This document shows, piece after piece, positions 16,298 through 25,241 of a stretch of 64,000 bases of DNA. Below the pieces are notes generated by a model. The model ran no database searches, was not told where the DNA came from, and saw only the letters and a program-made list of their open reading frames with translations. The stretch's first letter is position 1, and every line of letters begins with the position of its first letter. Made by a program: the position numbers and the translations under genes. Origin of the DNA: Candidatus Aminicenantes bacterium UBA2190 (GTDB lineage Bacteria > Acidobacteriota > Aminicenantia > UBA2199); the NCBI GenBank assembly GCA_002335385.1, contig DCVK01000043.1:46369-110368 (forward strand), read 5' to 3'.

Positions 16298-17323
16298 TCA
16301 GCCCCGGCAGGGCGCCCGGAATGCCCCGCGTCTCGGGTCGATCTCCTGGCAGAGAAAACCCGCTTCTCCGGATCTGGCGCGCCGGACAATGGCTGTGATC
16401 CTGCCGCCGGCGCTGCGATCGATGACCAGGCGGAGGCGGGTGGCGGCAAACGAGCTCAGCATCTCATAATCGTTGCTGCTGTCACCGGCAACCAGTGCCG
16501 GTTCGCGGTCGAGGCGGGAGCGGAGGTTGAGCACTTTGCCCGCGCCGAGGTTGGGCCGCAAGCCCGGCTTCAGCGCGCCCGCGAAACGCCTGCCGGCCAC
16601 GGCCAGTTCCATGCCGATGACCTGCCGGCAGGGGAAGGCGGTCACGGCGATCATCTTTTCCACCAGCCGCCGGTTGCTGGCTGTGGAGACCACGACCCTG
16701 CCGCCGCGCTGCTGCCAGCAGGCAGCCAGCTCTTTCATTTCCGGATAAAGGCGGATGCCGCCGATCCAGTCGTAGCGCCAGCGCCCCTGCGGATCACTCA
16801 TGGCCCGGCGGCGGAGGGGTTCCTTCAATGCCCGGACGACGACCTCTTCGGCCAGCCGGTCGAACTCGGGTAGGGACAAGCCCCGCAGCAGCGTATTCAC
16901 CCAGGGATAGGCGAAATCGCAGCCGATGCCCGGCGTCTCTTCCAGCGCCCGGTTCAGGGCCAGCAGTCCCGAGGTGAAGACGCGATAGCTCTCGTCCCTT
17001 CCGGCGAGTGAAGTTCTCGTCTTCAGGCGTTCATAAGCCGCAAAGACCGCTTTTTTCATTTTTTTCAGGGAAAATGGCTTGCCCTTGAGCAGAACATGGC
17101 GAACGCCGTCGATAACGTCGGGAATCATGGCGGCCATGGCCTTGGCCTCAATGCGGAACTCCAGGCCGAACGTCATGCGCCGCAGCAGCGCCTCGCCGAT
17201 GTCGTTGAAGGCGCAGGTGTTGTCCCAGTCGAGGACCGCGATCTCCCCCGGCCGCACCCCGGCCAGCATTTCGTTCAGCGCCTTGTAATTCCTCTCGCTC
17301 CAGTTCCGCCGCTTCAACTTCAT
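16298..17323 (-). CDS. HAD superfamily phosphatase (phosphoserine phosphatase-like)
   Basis: The 341-residue protein shows HAD motif I as AVLDWDNTCAFND (the D-x-D-x-T nucleophile block), motif II STAS, a downstream Lys and motif IV GDSSNDYEML. A long helical cap of about 120 residues separates motifs I and II. The family includes phosphoserine phosphatases and phosphocholine or polyol phosphatases; the substrate is not determinable. The ATG at 17323 follows a promoter by 6 bases and no Shine-Dalgarno exists. Confidence 0.85.
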   Translation of the reverse strand: MKLKRRNWSERNYKALNEMLAGVRPGEIAVLDWDNTCAFNDIGEALLRRMTFGLEFRIEAKAMAAMIPDVIDGVRHVLLKGKPFSLKKMKKAVFAAYERLKTRTSLAGRDESYRVFTSGLLALNRALEETPGIGCDFAYPWVNTLLRGLSLPEFDRLAEEVVVRALKEPLRRRAMSDPQGRWRYDWIGGIRLYPEMKELAACWQQRGGRVVVSTASNRRLVEKMIAVTAFPCRQVIGMELAVAGRRFAGALKPGLRPNLGAGKVLNLRSRLDREPALVAGDSSNDYEMLSSFAATRLRLVIDRSAGGRITAIVRRARSGEAGFLCQEIDPRRGAFRAPCRG

Positions 17324-17329
17324 GCCGCC

Positions 17330-17358
17330 AGTGTAGCGGATGAAGGCCGGTTTGGCAA
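17330..17358 (-). promoter_or_regulatory. Leaderless promoter of the HAD phosphatase gene
   Basis: Minus strand TTGCCA (17358-17353), 17-base spacer, TACACT (17335-17330), then GGCGGC and the ATG at 17323. Confidence 0.55.
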
Positions 17359-17364
17359 TTCTTC

Positions 17365-17898
17365 CTATTCCGCCCCGCCCCCGGACGCTCCCCAGGGATA
17401 GTCGGTGCGCGGCCGGCAGTAGGCGCCGGAGGTCCCGGCAGCGAGCCGTACCGAAAATTGCAGCGGCTCGCCGTCCCTGATGTACGGTTCATGGACCTGG
17501 ATAAAGTATTCGGCGGCCGGAAGGTCTTCGATCAGCATGTCCAGATCGAAAAGGCACAGGCAGTGACAGCCGGCGGCGGCCTCCCTCTCCGTGATGGTGA
17601 TCACATTCCCGGCCACGCGGATTTCGGCGCCGATGTCGCCCGGGCAGCAGTTGAACCCGGCATTGACGTGCTTCAATTCCAGCTTCCGGCCGTCATAGCG
17701 GTATTCGATGCAACCCTGATCGCTGCCGCGGGTGGTCCCCGGCGTGCCGGCGGCCGGCCAGTTCTTGCAGTCCCCGTACCGCAGCAGGGTGCCCACGGGC
17801 CCCGCCTCGCCTTCCTCGCTGCTTTTGCAGCCGGCTGTGATCATGGCCAGGGTGGCCAGCAGCAGGGCGATGCCGGAAATGGTCATTCTTCTTTTCAT
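17365..17898 (-). CDS. Cysteine-rich putative lipoprotein
   Basis: The 177-residue protein starts with a lipoprotein-like signal (basic MKRR, hydrophobic stretch, ITAGC with Cys near residue 24). The mature part has two conserved-looking cysteine groups, NAGFNCCPG and AGCHCLCLFD. I do not recognise a named family with certainty. The cysteine pairs could form disulfides or bind a metal. The ATG at 17898 is preceded by GGGAGGG at proper spacing; an in-frame upstream start is unlikely because it would bury the signal peptide. Confidence 0.7.
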   Translation of the reverse strand: MKRRMTISGIALLLATLAMITAGCKSSEEGEAGPVGTLLRYGDCKNWPAAGTPGTTRGSDQGCIEYRYDGRKLELKHVNAGFNCCPGDIGAEIRVAGNVITITEREAAAGCHCLCLFDLDMLIEDLPAAEYFIQVHEPYIRDGEPLQFSVRLAAGTSGAYCRPRTDYPWGASGGGAE

Positions 17899-18085
17899 GG
17901 GAAAACCCTCCCTGAATGCCCGATTTTCATGGTCATTCCCACTGATAGGCAAGCATAATCATTGCCAGGATTTCCCCATTGATTTGTCGGGAAAACGGAC
18001 ATTTGCTCCTGCGGCTGTCCGCAAAACAGGGCGGGAAAGACCGGCATGCTTTCACGACAGGCCTCCAGGCGGTCAGTTCCCGGGA

Positions 18086-18943
18086 TCAGCTGAGGAATAT
18101 CCTCTCCAGCTCGGAGGCGGGCAACTGTTTCCTGGCTGAAATCTTGCGGTCTTCTCCGGAAACGCTGGTTTGGATGCAGGCGGCGGCCTGGGCGCAGCCG
18201 TTATTGCCGTCGGCGGCATAACCCTGGCACACGCGCAGCACGTCGGGCGAGATCTCGTCGATCAGGACGATGCGGCCGTCGCCTCCCTGCAGACGGCCGA
18301 GCTCGATCTTGCCGTCGATGACATGCAGCCCGCGTGCGGCGAACTCCTCGTAGATGACCGCGGCGATGTCCTTGACGAATTTCTTGACATAGGAGATCTC
18401 TTCCTCGCTCATCACTCCGGCGCCGGCCAGCGACTCGAAGGTGATGAGCTTGTCGGTCTTGCCCTTGGTCCAGGCCTCGACCACCCGCGGCAGGTCCAGG
18501 CAGGGCCGGACGAAGGGGTAGCGGCGCCAGAAGCTGCCCATGGCGCTGTTGCGCCAGGTCCACTCCAGGTTCAGCAGCGGTGCCGAGCCGGCGAACTCCG
18601 GCGCCTGCTCGGGCATGCTGATCGGCGTGGCCGGCTCGACGACCATGGCGTTGTCGCCGACGGTGGCGATATAGTGGCTGGGGACATTTTTCACCGCCAA
18701 CAGCCGGAAAAAATAGGTGGCGAACCTGCAGGCGATGGCCCCCTTGCCCGGGATCTCGCCCACGACATTGTCGTAGCCGGGGTCGAATACGGGCCGGTTG
18801 TCCCTGTCCAGGTAGCCGGTGCCGCGGTCGGTGAAGATGAACGCGTATTTGCCCTTGTATTCCCCGTCGGGGATGCGGTAGATGTCCTTCGATTTTCCCG
18901 AGTAAACGAAATTCTCTTCCCTGAGCACGCGATCCAGTTCCAT
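18086..18943 (-). CDS. purC: Phosphoribosylaminoimidazole-succinocarboxamide synthase
   Basis: PurC joins CAIR and aspartate with ATP in purine synthesis. The 285-residue protein has the N-terminal GKSKDIYRIP nucleotide loop, FTDRGTGYLD, the substrate block SAMGSFWRR in place of the usual SLxxR, and DGKIELGRL with IVLIDEISPD near the C terminus. The length is near that of longer PurC forms. A strong AGGAGG precedes ATG 18943. It is isolated from other purine genes and transcribed divergently from recD2. Confidence 0.9.
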   Translation of the reverse strand: MELDRVLREENFVYSGKSKDIYRIPDGEYKGKYAFIFTDRGTGYLDRDNRPVFDPGYDNVVGEIPGKGAIACRFATYFFRLLAVKNVPSHYIATVGDNAMVVEPATPISMPEQAPEFAGSAPLLNLEWTWRNSAMGSFWRRYPFVRPCLDLPRVVEAWTKGKTDKLITFESLAGAGVMSEEEISYVKKFVKDIAAVIYEEFAARGLHVIDGKIELGRLQGGDGRIVLIDEISPDVLRVCQGYAADGNNGCAQAAACIQTSVSGEDRKISARKQLPASELERIFLS

Positions 18944-19023
18944 CGTTCGACCTCCTGAGTTTTTTCAATCATCCCTGTTTCCGTTGAAAAATGCAACTCC
19001 TTTCCTAATGCTCGGCCATTTTG

Positions 19024-19029
19024 TATAAT
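19024..19029 (+). promoter_or_regulatory. -10 element upstream of recD2
   Basis: Consensus TATAAT in the 120-base gap between purC and recD2. No clear -35 is present. A transcript would start near 19036 and include the GGGAGG ribosome site of the 14-codon leader ORF. Confidence 0.45.
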
Positions 19030-19063
19030 AACCCCTTGTCATGTGACCTCACAGGGAGGCTCA

Positions 19064-19108
19064 ATGTGTTTCACTGAAGTTCCGCCGGTCTATTCGGCTG
19101 TCGGTTAA
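19064..19108 (+). CDS. 14-codon leader ORF upstream of recD2
   Basis: ATG 19064 is preceded by GGGAGG at good spacing and the frame reads MCFTEVPPVYSAVG before TAA at 19106-19108. One base later the TTG start of recD2 follows. The only strong ribosome site here serves this ORF, so recD2 may be translated by reinitiation. A frameshift error joining the two frames is an alternative. Confidence 0.45.
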   Translation: MCFTEVPPVYSAVG

Positions 19109-19109
19109 G

Positions 19110-21341
19110 TTGCCCGCGTTCAAGGTCAAGGTCAGCCGCAAGATCTTCGTCTCCCAGGAGTCCGGCTTCGGCGTCTTCCTGGTGCGGGTGGAGGGGACGC
19201 GCGAAAGCCGGGTCATCGTCGGCAACCTCCATGCGCTGAGCGTCGGTGATTCCCTGGAGATCGAAGGCGAGGAGTCTGAGCACCCGCGCTTCGGCCGGCA
19301 GATCAAGGTCAGCCGCTTCGAGTTCATCAAGCCCCAGGACGGCGAGGGCATCGCCCGCTACCTTGCTTCCGGCCGCTTCAAGGGCATCGGCAAGAAGACC
19401 GCCCAGAGGATCGTCGACCAGTTCGGCCCGGCGACCTTCGATGTCCTGGAGAACGCCCCCGAGCGGCTGCGCGAGGTGGCGGGTCTGAAGAAGTCGGTCA
19501 TCGAAACCATCCGCGAGAGCGTGCGCGGCAGCCGGGCCCTGCGCGACCTGACCGTGCGCCTGACCCCCTTCGGTGTCGGCCAGGAGACGGTCTACCGCAT
19601 CCACCGCGAGTTCGGCGACCTGGCGCCGGCCATGGTCGAGGGTGACCCCTACCTGTTGATCGAGCGCGTGCGCGGGGTGGGCTTCAAGGTCGCCGACACC
19701 ATCGCCCGCGCCCTGGGCATCGCCAGGACCGACCCGCAGCGGGTGCGGGCGGGGATCCTTTTCGTCCTGCAGCAGGCGGAGTTCCAGCGCGGCGACCTCC
19801 ATATCCCCCGCGACGAACTGCTGCAGAAATGCTCCTGGCTGCTGGACATTGACGACTGCGACGTGTTGGCCGTCCTGGAGAAGCTGATCGAGCGCGGCGA
19901 GCTGAGCCTGGCCGAGCTGCCCGAGCCCTGCGTCCTCACCCCGCAGAACGAGATGATCGAGAAGGCCGCGGCGCTGCGCCTGCACCGCCTCGCCCGGGAG
20001 AGCGGCGCCGTCGCGGCGCCGGCGGTCGACTTCGCCGCCGTCTTCGAGAAGCTCGCCCTGGAGCTCAGCGAGGAGCAGAAGCAGGCGGTGCTGGCCGCGG
20101 TGCACAACCGGCTGACCGTCATCACCGGCGGCCCGGGCACGGGCAAAACGACGATCATCCGGGCCATCATCGAGATCCTCCGGGCCAACGGCCGCCCGAT
20201 CCTGGTCGCCGCCCCCACCGGCCGCGCGGCCAAGCGCATCGAGGAGAGCGCCTGCTGCCATGCCTCGACCATCCACCGTCTGCTGAAGTTCAACCCCGAG
20301 ACGGGGCAGTTCGTGCACAACGCCCAGAATCCCCTGCCGGCCGGGGCCGTCATCGTCGACGAGTTTTCCATGGTCGACTCGTTCATCCTGTTCTCGCTGC
20401 TGCAGGCGCTCTCCGACGACACCCAGCTGATCGTCATCGGCGACAAGGACCAGTTGCCCTCGGTCGGCCCGGGCAACGTCCTGCGCGACATGATCCAGAG
20501 CGGTTTTTTCCACACCATCTACCTGAAGCGCAACTTCCGCCAGGACCGGGGCAGCCTGATCGTGGAGAACGCCTGCCGCGTCAACGGCGGCGAACCCCTC
20601 GTGTTCCCCAAGCCCGACCCCGACGCCGATTTCATCTTCCTGCCGGTGCGCGAGGAGGCCCAGGTCCTGGAGAAGGTGGAGCGCATCCTGCGCCGCTACC
20701 AGGAGGACTACCCGTTCAACTCCGCCGCCCTGCAGGTGCTGGTGCCCATGTACCGCGGTGATGCCGGCATCGATCGCATCAACCAGATGGTGCAGGAAAA
20801 ATTCAACCCCGAACCTTTCCTGCTGCGCCGGGAAAAAGCCGCCTTCAAGCGCCTGGACAAGGTCATGCAGACCCGCAACGACTATGACAAGGGCGTATTC
20901 AACGGCGACCTGGGGATCGTCGAGGACTACCAGGCCGCCGACAAACTGCTGCTGGTCAACTTCGACGGCTGGACCGTCGAGTACGCCGCCGACGAGCTGG
21001 ACGCGCTGACCCTCTCCTACGCCGTCTCGGTCCACAAGTCTCAAGGGTCTGAGTACGACATCGTGGTCCTGTGCCTCCTGCCCTCCCACGCGCGCATGCT
21101 CAGCCGCGAGCTGTTTTACACGGCCATCACCCGGGCGCGCCGGAAGCTGCTTTTGCTGTCGGACGAGGCGACCGTCGCGCGCGCCGTGGCCAACTCGCAG
21201 CCGGTGCGCCGCCGCACCCTGCTGACCCTGCGCCTGCGCGAGGCCTTCGCGACGAACCCCCCCCTCAGCGGGGACCCCGTCGGGGCGGGGCGGGGCGGCC
21301 TTCAGGGCCCGCAGCGGGGGCCTTCAGGGCCTGTGGTATAA
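19110..21341 (+). CDS. recD2: RecD2-type ATP-dependent DNA helicase
   Basis: The 743-residue SF1B helicase has an N-terminal OB-like region (1-90), helix-hairpin-helix modules (about 95-190) and the motor core from about 310. Walker A reads TGGPGTGKTT, motif Ia VAAPTGRAAKR, Walker B VIVDEFSMVD, motif III GDKDQLPSVGPG and motif VI SVHKSQGSEYD. The N-terminal extension distinguishes RecD2 from RecBCD RecD; RecD2 acts with 5'-3' polarity in repair without RecBC. The start is a weak TTG with a preceding leader ORF. The last codons contain the mutS -10 box, and the gene leads directly into mutS, suggesting a repair cluster. Confidence 0.93.
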   Translation: MPAFKVKVSRKIFVSQESGFGVFLVRVEGTRESRVIVGNLHALSVGDSLEIEGEESEHPRFGRQIKVSRFEFIKPQDGEGIARYLASGRFKGIGKKTAQRIVDQFGPATFDVLENAPERLREVAGLKKSVIETIRESVRGSRALRDLTVRLTPFGVGQETVYRIHREFGDLAPAMVEGDPYLLIERVRGVGFKVADTIARALGIARTDPQRVRAGILFVLQQAEFQRGDLHIPRDELLQKCSWLLDIDDCDVLAVLEKLIERGELSLAELPEPCVLTPQNEMIEKAAALRLHRLARESGAVAAPAVDFAAVFEKLALELSEEQKQAVLAAVHNRLTVITGGPGTGKTTIIRAIIEILRANGRPILVAAPTGRAAKRIEESACCHASTIHRLLKFNPETGQFVHNAQNPLPAGAVIVDEFSMVDSFILFSLLQALSDDTQLIVIGDKDQLPSVGPGNVLRDMIQSGFFHTIYLKRNFRQDRGSLIVENACRVNGGEPLVFPKPDPDADFIFLPVREEAQVLEKVERILRRYQEDYPFNSAALQVLVPMYRGDAGIDRINQMVQEKFNPEPFLLRREKAAFKRLDKVMQTRNDYDKGVFNGDLGIVEDYQAADKLLLVNFDGWTVEYAADELDALTLSYAVSVHKSQGSEYDIVVLCLLPSHARMLSRELFYTAITRARRKLLLLSDEATVARAVANSQPVRRRTLLTLRLREAFATNPPLSGDPVGAGRGGLQGPQRGPSGPVV

Positions 21342-21342
21342 T
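21337..21342 (+). promoter_or_regulatory. mutS extended -10 element
   Basis: TGG then TATAAT, overlapping the recD2 TAA stop. Seven bases separate it from the mutS ATG at 21350, again predicting a leaderless mRNA. No -35 box is obvious. Confidence 0.5.
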
Positions 21343-21349
21343 CCCGGCC

Positions 21350-23989
21350 ATGGAAGACCGCGCTCCCACCCCCATGCTGCGCCAGTACCAGGAGATCAAG
21401 CGGAGTTATCCCGATGCCATCCTGTTCTTCCGCCTGGGCGACTTCTACGAGATGTTCTTTGACGACGCGCGCATCGCCGCTCCCATCCTGGAGGTGGTGC
21501 TGACCTCGCGCAACAAGAGCAAGGAGGGGGCGGTGCCGCTCTGCGGCGTGCCGCACCACGCCTGGGAGAACTACGCCGCCAAGCTCCTGCGCAAGGGCTT
21601 CAAGGTGGCCATCTGCGAGCAGGTGGAGGACCCGGCCCTGGCCAAGGGCCTCGTGCGCCGCGAGGTTACCCACATCCTGACGCCGGCCACCGCCCTGGAG
21701 GTGGAGGCGCTCGATGCCGGGCTGAACAACTTCATCGTCGCCGTGGGCAGCGACGGCGGCGCGCTGGCCTTGGCCTCCCTGGACCTGGCGGTGGCTGATT
21801 TCGATGTCCGGTCCTTCGCCGCCGGCAACGACGAGGCGCTGTTTAACGAGCTTTACCGCAAGCTTCCCAAGGAGATCGTCATCGCCCGGGGCTTCGAGAG
21901 GGAATTCGCCCTTTTCGTCAAGCGCTTCCCCGAGTTCGCCGGCATCCTGGTGACCGTTTACGAGGATGCCGAGTTCGGCGCGGCCGACTGCACCGCGGTC
22001 CTGAAGGGACAGTTCGGCCTGGAAAGCATCGAGGGCCTTGGCCTGGCGGGCCATCCCGCCGCCGTCGCCGCCGCCGGCGTACTGATCAAGTACTTGCGCT
22101 CGATCCGCCCGGGTTCCCTGCCCCATGTCGGCGCTCCGCGCTTCAGCGCCAGCGAGGAGCACCTGGTGCTGGACGCCGTCTCGTTCCGCAACCTGGAGGT
22201 GCTGGCCAACCTCAAGACCGGTACCGTCTCCGGCTCGCTGTTCGATGTCGTGGACATGACCGTCACGCCCATGGGCCGGCGCCTGCTCAAGAAGTGGCTC
22301 TCCTACCCCCTGCTCGACAAGGGTGGCATCGAGCAGCGTCTGGACGGCGTCGAGGAGTTCGCACAGAACCTGATCGGCCGCAGCGAGGTGCGCAAGAAGC
22401 TGAAGCATTTCGCCGACCTGGCGAGGCTGAACTCCCGGATCGCGCTGAACATCGCCCTGCCCCAGCACCTGCTCAGCCTGCGCGACACCCTGGCGCGCAT
22501 CCCCGATGTGCAGGGCGACATCCAAAACATGAAGGCCGGGATGGTCCGTGAAGCCTGCGCCGGACTGCAGCCGCTTCCCGAGGTCGTCGCCCTGGTGGAG
22601 CGGGCCATCGCCGCGGAGCCGGCCATCACCATCAGCGAGGGCCAGATCATCCGGCCGGGCTACCACCGCGAACTGGACGAACTGCGCGCCATCAGCCGCA
22701 ACGCCAAGGAGATCGTGGCCGCCATGGAGAAGGACGAGAAGGCCGCCACCGGCATACCCTCGCTGAAGATCAAGTACAACAAGGTCTTCGGCTACTTCAT
22801 CGAGGTCACCAACCCTCACCTGCACCTGGTGCCGGAACGCTATACGCGCAAGCAGACACTGGTCAGCGCCGAGCGCTTCCTGACCGTCGAGCTGCAGGAG
22901 CTCGAGGATAAGATCCTCAAGGCCGAGGAGCGGATCGTGGCCATCGAGAAGAAGCTCTACCTCGAGGTGCTGGCCGAGATCCAGCGCTTCTCCCCGCAGC
23001 TGAACGGCAACGCCGACCAGGTCGCCCTGCTCGACGTGCTGGCCGCCGGCGCCGAGCTCGCCCAGCGCCGCGGCTACGTGCGCCCGGAGATCCATGAAGG
23101 CGTTGCCATCCGCATCCAGGAGGGGCGCCACCCGGTGGTCGAGGCCGCCTCCGGCCGCGGCTTCATCCCCAACGACCTGAGCGTCTCCGCGGACGGCGAG
23201 CAGGTGCTGCTCATCACCGGCCCCAACATGGGGGGCAAGTCGACCTACCTGCGCCAGAACGCCCTGATCGTCATCCTGGCCCAGGCCGGCCTCTTCGTCC
23301 CCGCCGCCCGGGCGCAGATCGGCGTGTGCGACCGCATCTTCACCCGCATCGGCGCCTCCGACTCCCTGCTGGAGGGCAAGTCCACGTTCCTGGTCGAGAT
23401 GATCGAGACGGCCATCATCCTGAACAACGCCGGGCCGCGGTCGCTGATCCTGCTCGACGAGATCGGCCGCGGCACCTCCACCTACGACGGCCTCTCCATC
23501 GCCTGGGCCGTGGTCGAGTTTCTGCACGCCCTGAAAGCGAGGCCGCGCGTGCTGTTCGCCACCCACTACCACGAGCTGACCGAGCTGGCCGCCATCCTGG
23601 AGCGCGTGGGCAACTACCACATCGCGGTCAAGGAGTGGCAGGACAACGTCATCTTCCTGCACAAGATCATGCCCGGCCCCACCGACCAGAGCTTCGGCAT
23701 CCACGTGGCCAAGATCGCCGGCATCCCGCGCCCGGTCATCGAGCGGGCCAAGGACATCCTGCTCAACCTGGAGAAGAAGGAGCTGAACCGCCTGGTCAAG
23801 GAGCGCATCACCGGCCGCATCCAGAAGGCGCCGATCAGCAGCGCCGCCCTGTTCCCCGAGGACATGGAGCTGAGGGTCTGGGACGAGATCCGCGAAAAGC
23901 TGAAAGAGATCGACATCGAGCGCCTGACGCCGCTGGAGGCGCTGAACCTCCTGCAGTCCCTGAAAAGCAAGAGCGACAAGTTCCAGTAG
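21350..23989 (+). CDS. mutS: DNA mismatch repair protein MutS
   Basis: The 879-residue protein has the N-terminal mismatch-binding domain with FFRLGDFYEMFFDDA (the Phe-x-Glu wedge in FYEMF). Connector, lever and clamp domains follow, and then the ATPase core. Walker A reads TGPNMGGKST, and further motifs include DEIGRGTSTYDG and ATHYHELTEL. The C terminus carries a short tail for dimer contacts. ATG 21350 was chosen because it begins the conserved MLRQYQEIK block within ten residues. No Shine-Dalgarno precedes it. mutL is not in the window. Confidence 0.96.
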   Translation: MEDRAPTPMLRQYQEIKRSYPDAILFFRLGDFYEMFFDDARIAAPILEVVLTSRNKSKEGAVPLCGVPHHAWENYAAKLLRKGFKVAICEQVEDPALAKGLVRREVTHILTPATALEVEALDAGLNNFIVAVGSDGGALALASLDLAVADFDVRSFAAGNDEALFNELYRKLPKEIVIARGFEREFALFVKRFPEFAGILVTVYEDAEFGAADCTAVLKGQFGLESIEGLGLAGHPAAVAAAGVLIKYLRSIRPGSLPHVGAPRFSASEEHLVLDAVSFRNLEVLANLKTGTVSGSLFDVVDMTVTPMGRRLLKKWLSYPLLDKGGIEQRLDGVEEFAQNLIGRSEVRKKLKHFADLARLNSRIALNIALPQHLLSLRDTLARIPDVQGDIQNMKAGMVREACAGLQPLPEVVALVERAIAAEPAITISEGQIIRPGYHRELDELRAISRNAKEIVAAMEKDEKAATGIPSLKIKYNKVFGYFIEVTNPHLHLVPERYTRKQTLVSAERFLTVELQELEDKILKAEERIVAIEKKLYLEVLAEIQRFSPQLNGNADQVALLDVLAAGAELAQRRGYVRPEIHEGVAIRIQEGRHPVVEAASGRGFIPNDLSVSADGEQVLLITGPNMGGKSTYLRQNALIVILAQAGLFVPAARAQIGVCDRIFTRIGASDSLLEGKSTFLVEMIETAIILNNAGPRSLILLDEIGRGTSTYDGLSIAWAVVEFLHALKARPRVLFATHYHELTELAAILERVGNYHIAVKEWQDNVIFLHKIMPGPTDQSFGIHVAKIAGIPRPVIERAKDILLNLEKKELNRLVKERITGRIQKAPISSAALFPEDMELRVWDEIREKLKEIDIERLTPLEALNLLQSLKSKSDKFQ

Positions 23990-23991
23990 CC

Positions 23992-24016
23992 GGCCCGCAG
24001 GGCCCGCTTTTTTTTT
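23992..24016 (+). terminator. Probable terminator after mutS
   Basis: A 5-bp stem GGCCC (23992-23996) / GGGCC (24000-24004) is followed closely by nine T (24008-24016). The stem is short, so efficiency may be modest. Confidence 0.5.
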
Positions 24017-24030
24017 CGCCCGGGATATAC

Positions 24031-24036
24031 TATAAT
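24031..24036 (+). promoter_or_regulatory. -10 element of the nucleotide-sugar operon
   Basis: Consensus TATAAT directly after the mutS terminator. The leader to the first start codon would be about 75 bases. A clear -35 is lacking because the terminator T run occupies that place. Confidence 0.45.
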
Positions 24037-24119
24037 GATGCGTTGCCGGGCTGGAAAATCCGTTGCCGCCGTCCTTTACCCTGAACGGTCCCCATGCCCG
24101 GTACAGGGAGATGCGCCCC

Positions 24120-25217
24120 ATGCCGCCAGTGAACGCCCAATCGCCAGCAGACAAGCCCGTCGTCCTGGTCACCGGCATTGCGGGCTTCATCGGCTTTCAT
24201 CTCGCCAGGCGGCTCCTGGCCGAGGGGCACCCGGTCGTCGGCGTCGACAACCTCAACGATTACTATGACGTCGGGTTGAAGCTGGCCCGCCTGCGCCAGC
24301 TGGGCTTTGCGGCCACCGACGTGGAAGTGCTTCCCGGGCTGGCTCATGCCCGGCTTGCGGCGCCGGGGCTGGTGTTCTGTAAGGCCGACCTGCAGGACCG
24401 GGAGCGGATGGCGGCGATCTTTGCCGGCGAAAAGCCCCAGCTGGTGGTGCACCTGGCCGCCCAGGCCGGAGTCCGTTATTCCCTGGAAAATCCCTGGTCC
24501 TACGTGGACAGCAACCTCACCGGCTTCATGAACATCCTGGAGAACTGCCGCCAGCACCCGGTGCGCCACCTGGTCTTCGCCTCCTCCTCCTCGGTCTACG
24601 GCGGCAACCAGGTTCAGCCCTTCTCGGTGAGCCACAACGTCGACCACCCCCTCTCGCTCTACGCCGCCAGCAAGAAGGCCAACGAGCTGATGGCCCACAG
24701 CTACTCCCACCTGTTCGCCATCCCGGCCACCGGCCTGCGCTTCTTTACCGTCTACGGCCCCTGGGGCCGTCCCGACATGGCGCTGTTCATCTTCACCCGC
24801 AGCATCCTCGCCGGCGAGGCCGTCGAGGTATACAATCACGGCAACATGAAGCGCGACTTCACCTATATCGACGATATCGTGGAAGGGGTGTGGCGCGTAC
24901 TGAACAAGCCGCCGCGGCCCGACCCGGGTTGGGACGCGCGGCGGCCCGACCCGGCAAGCTCCTCGGCACCCTACCGCATCTTCAACATCGGCAACAATCG
25001 CCCGGTCGACCTGCTGCATTTCATCGGGCTCATCGAAAAGAGCCTGGGCCGGAAGGCGAAGAAGGTCCTGTTGCCCCTGCAGCCCGGGGATGTCGCCGAG
25101 ACGAGCGCCGACATCGAGTCCTTGAGCCGTTACGTCGACTTTGCCCCGTCGATCCCCGTCGAGGACGGCGTGGCGCGCTTCATCCGCTGGTACACCGATT
25201 TCTATGGCCAGGGCTAG
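24120..25217 (+). CDS. NAD-dependent epimerase (UDP-glucuronate 4-epimerase-like)
   Basis: The 365-residue extended short-chain dehydrogenase has the Rossmann motif VTGIAGFIGFHLARRLL. The segment VGVDNLNDYYDVGLK is typical of UDP-glucuronate 4-epimerases (CapI type). It also has SSSSVYGG and the catalytic YAASKKANE (Y-x-x-x-K). The likely reaction interconverts UDP-glucuronate and UDP-galacturonate, which fits the UDP-glucose dehydrogenase next door. The start at 24120 is supported by GGGAG at 24106-24110; an ATG at 24111 would be too close to that site. Confidence 0.88.
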   Translation: MPPVNAQSPADKPVVLVTGIAGFIGFHLARRLLAEGHPVVGVDNLNDYYDVGLKLARLRQLGFAATDVEVLPGLAHARLAAPGLVFCKADLQDRERMAAIFAGEKPQLVVHLAAQAGVRYSLENPWSYVDSNLTGFMNILENCRQHPVRHLVFASSSSVYGGNQVQPFSVSHNVDHPLSLYAASKKANELMAHSYSHLFAIPATGLRFFTVYGPWGRPDMALFIFTRSILAGEAVEVYNHGNMKRDFTYIDDIVEGVWRVLNKPPRPDPGWDARRPDPASSSAPYRIFNIGNNRPVDLLHFIGLIEKSLGRKAKKVLLPLQPGDVAETSADIESLSRYVDFAPSIPVEDGVARFIRWYTDFYGQG

Positions 25218-25241
25218 GAAATTTCCGGCAGAGGTACAACC

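Noticed and set aside
21290..21340. Direct repeat GGCCTTCAGGGCC at the recD2 3' end as a mobile-element mark
   Set aside because: It is a two-copy short repeat inside coding sequence with no target duplication or transposase.
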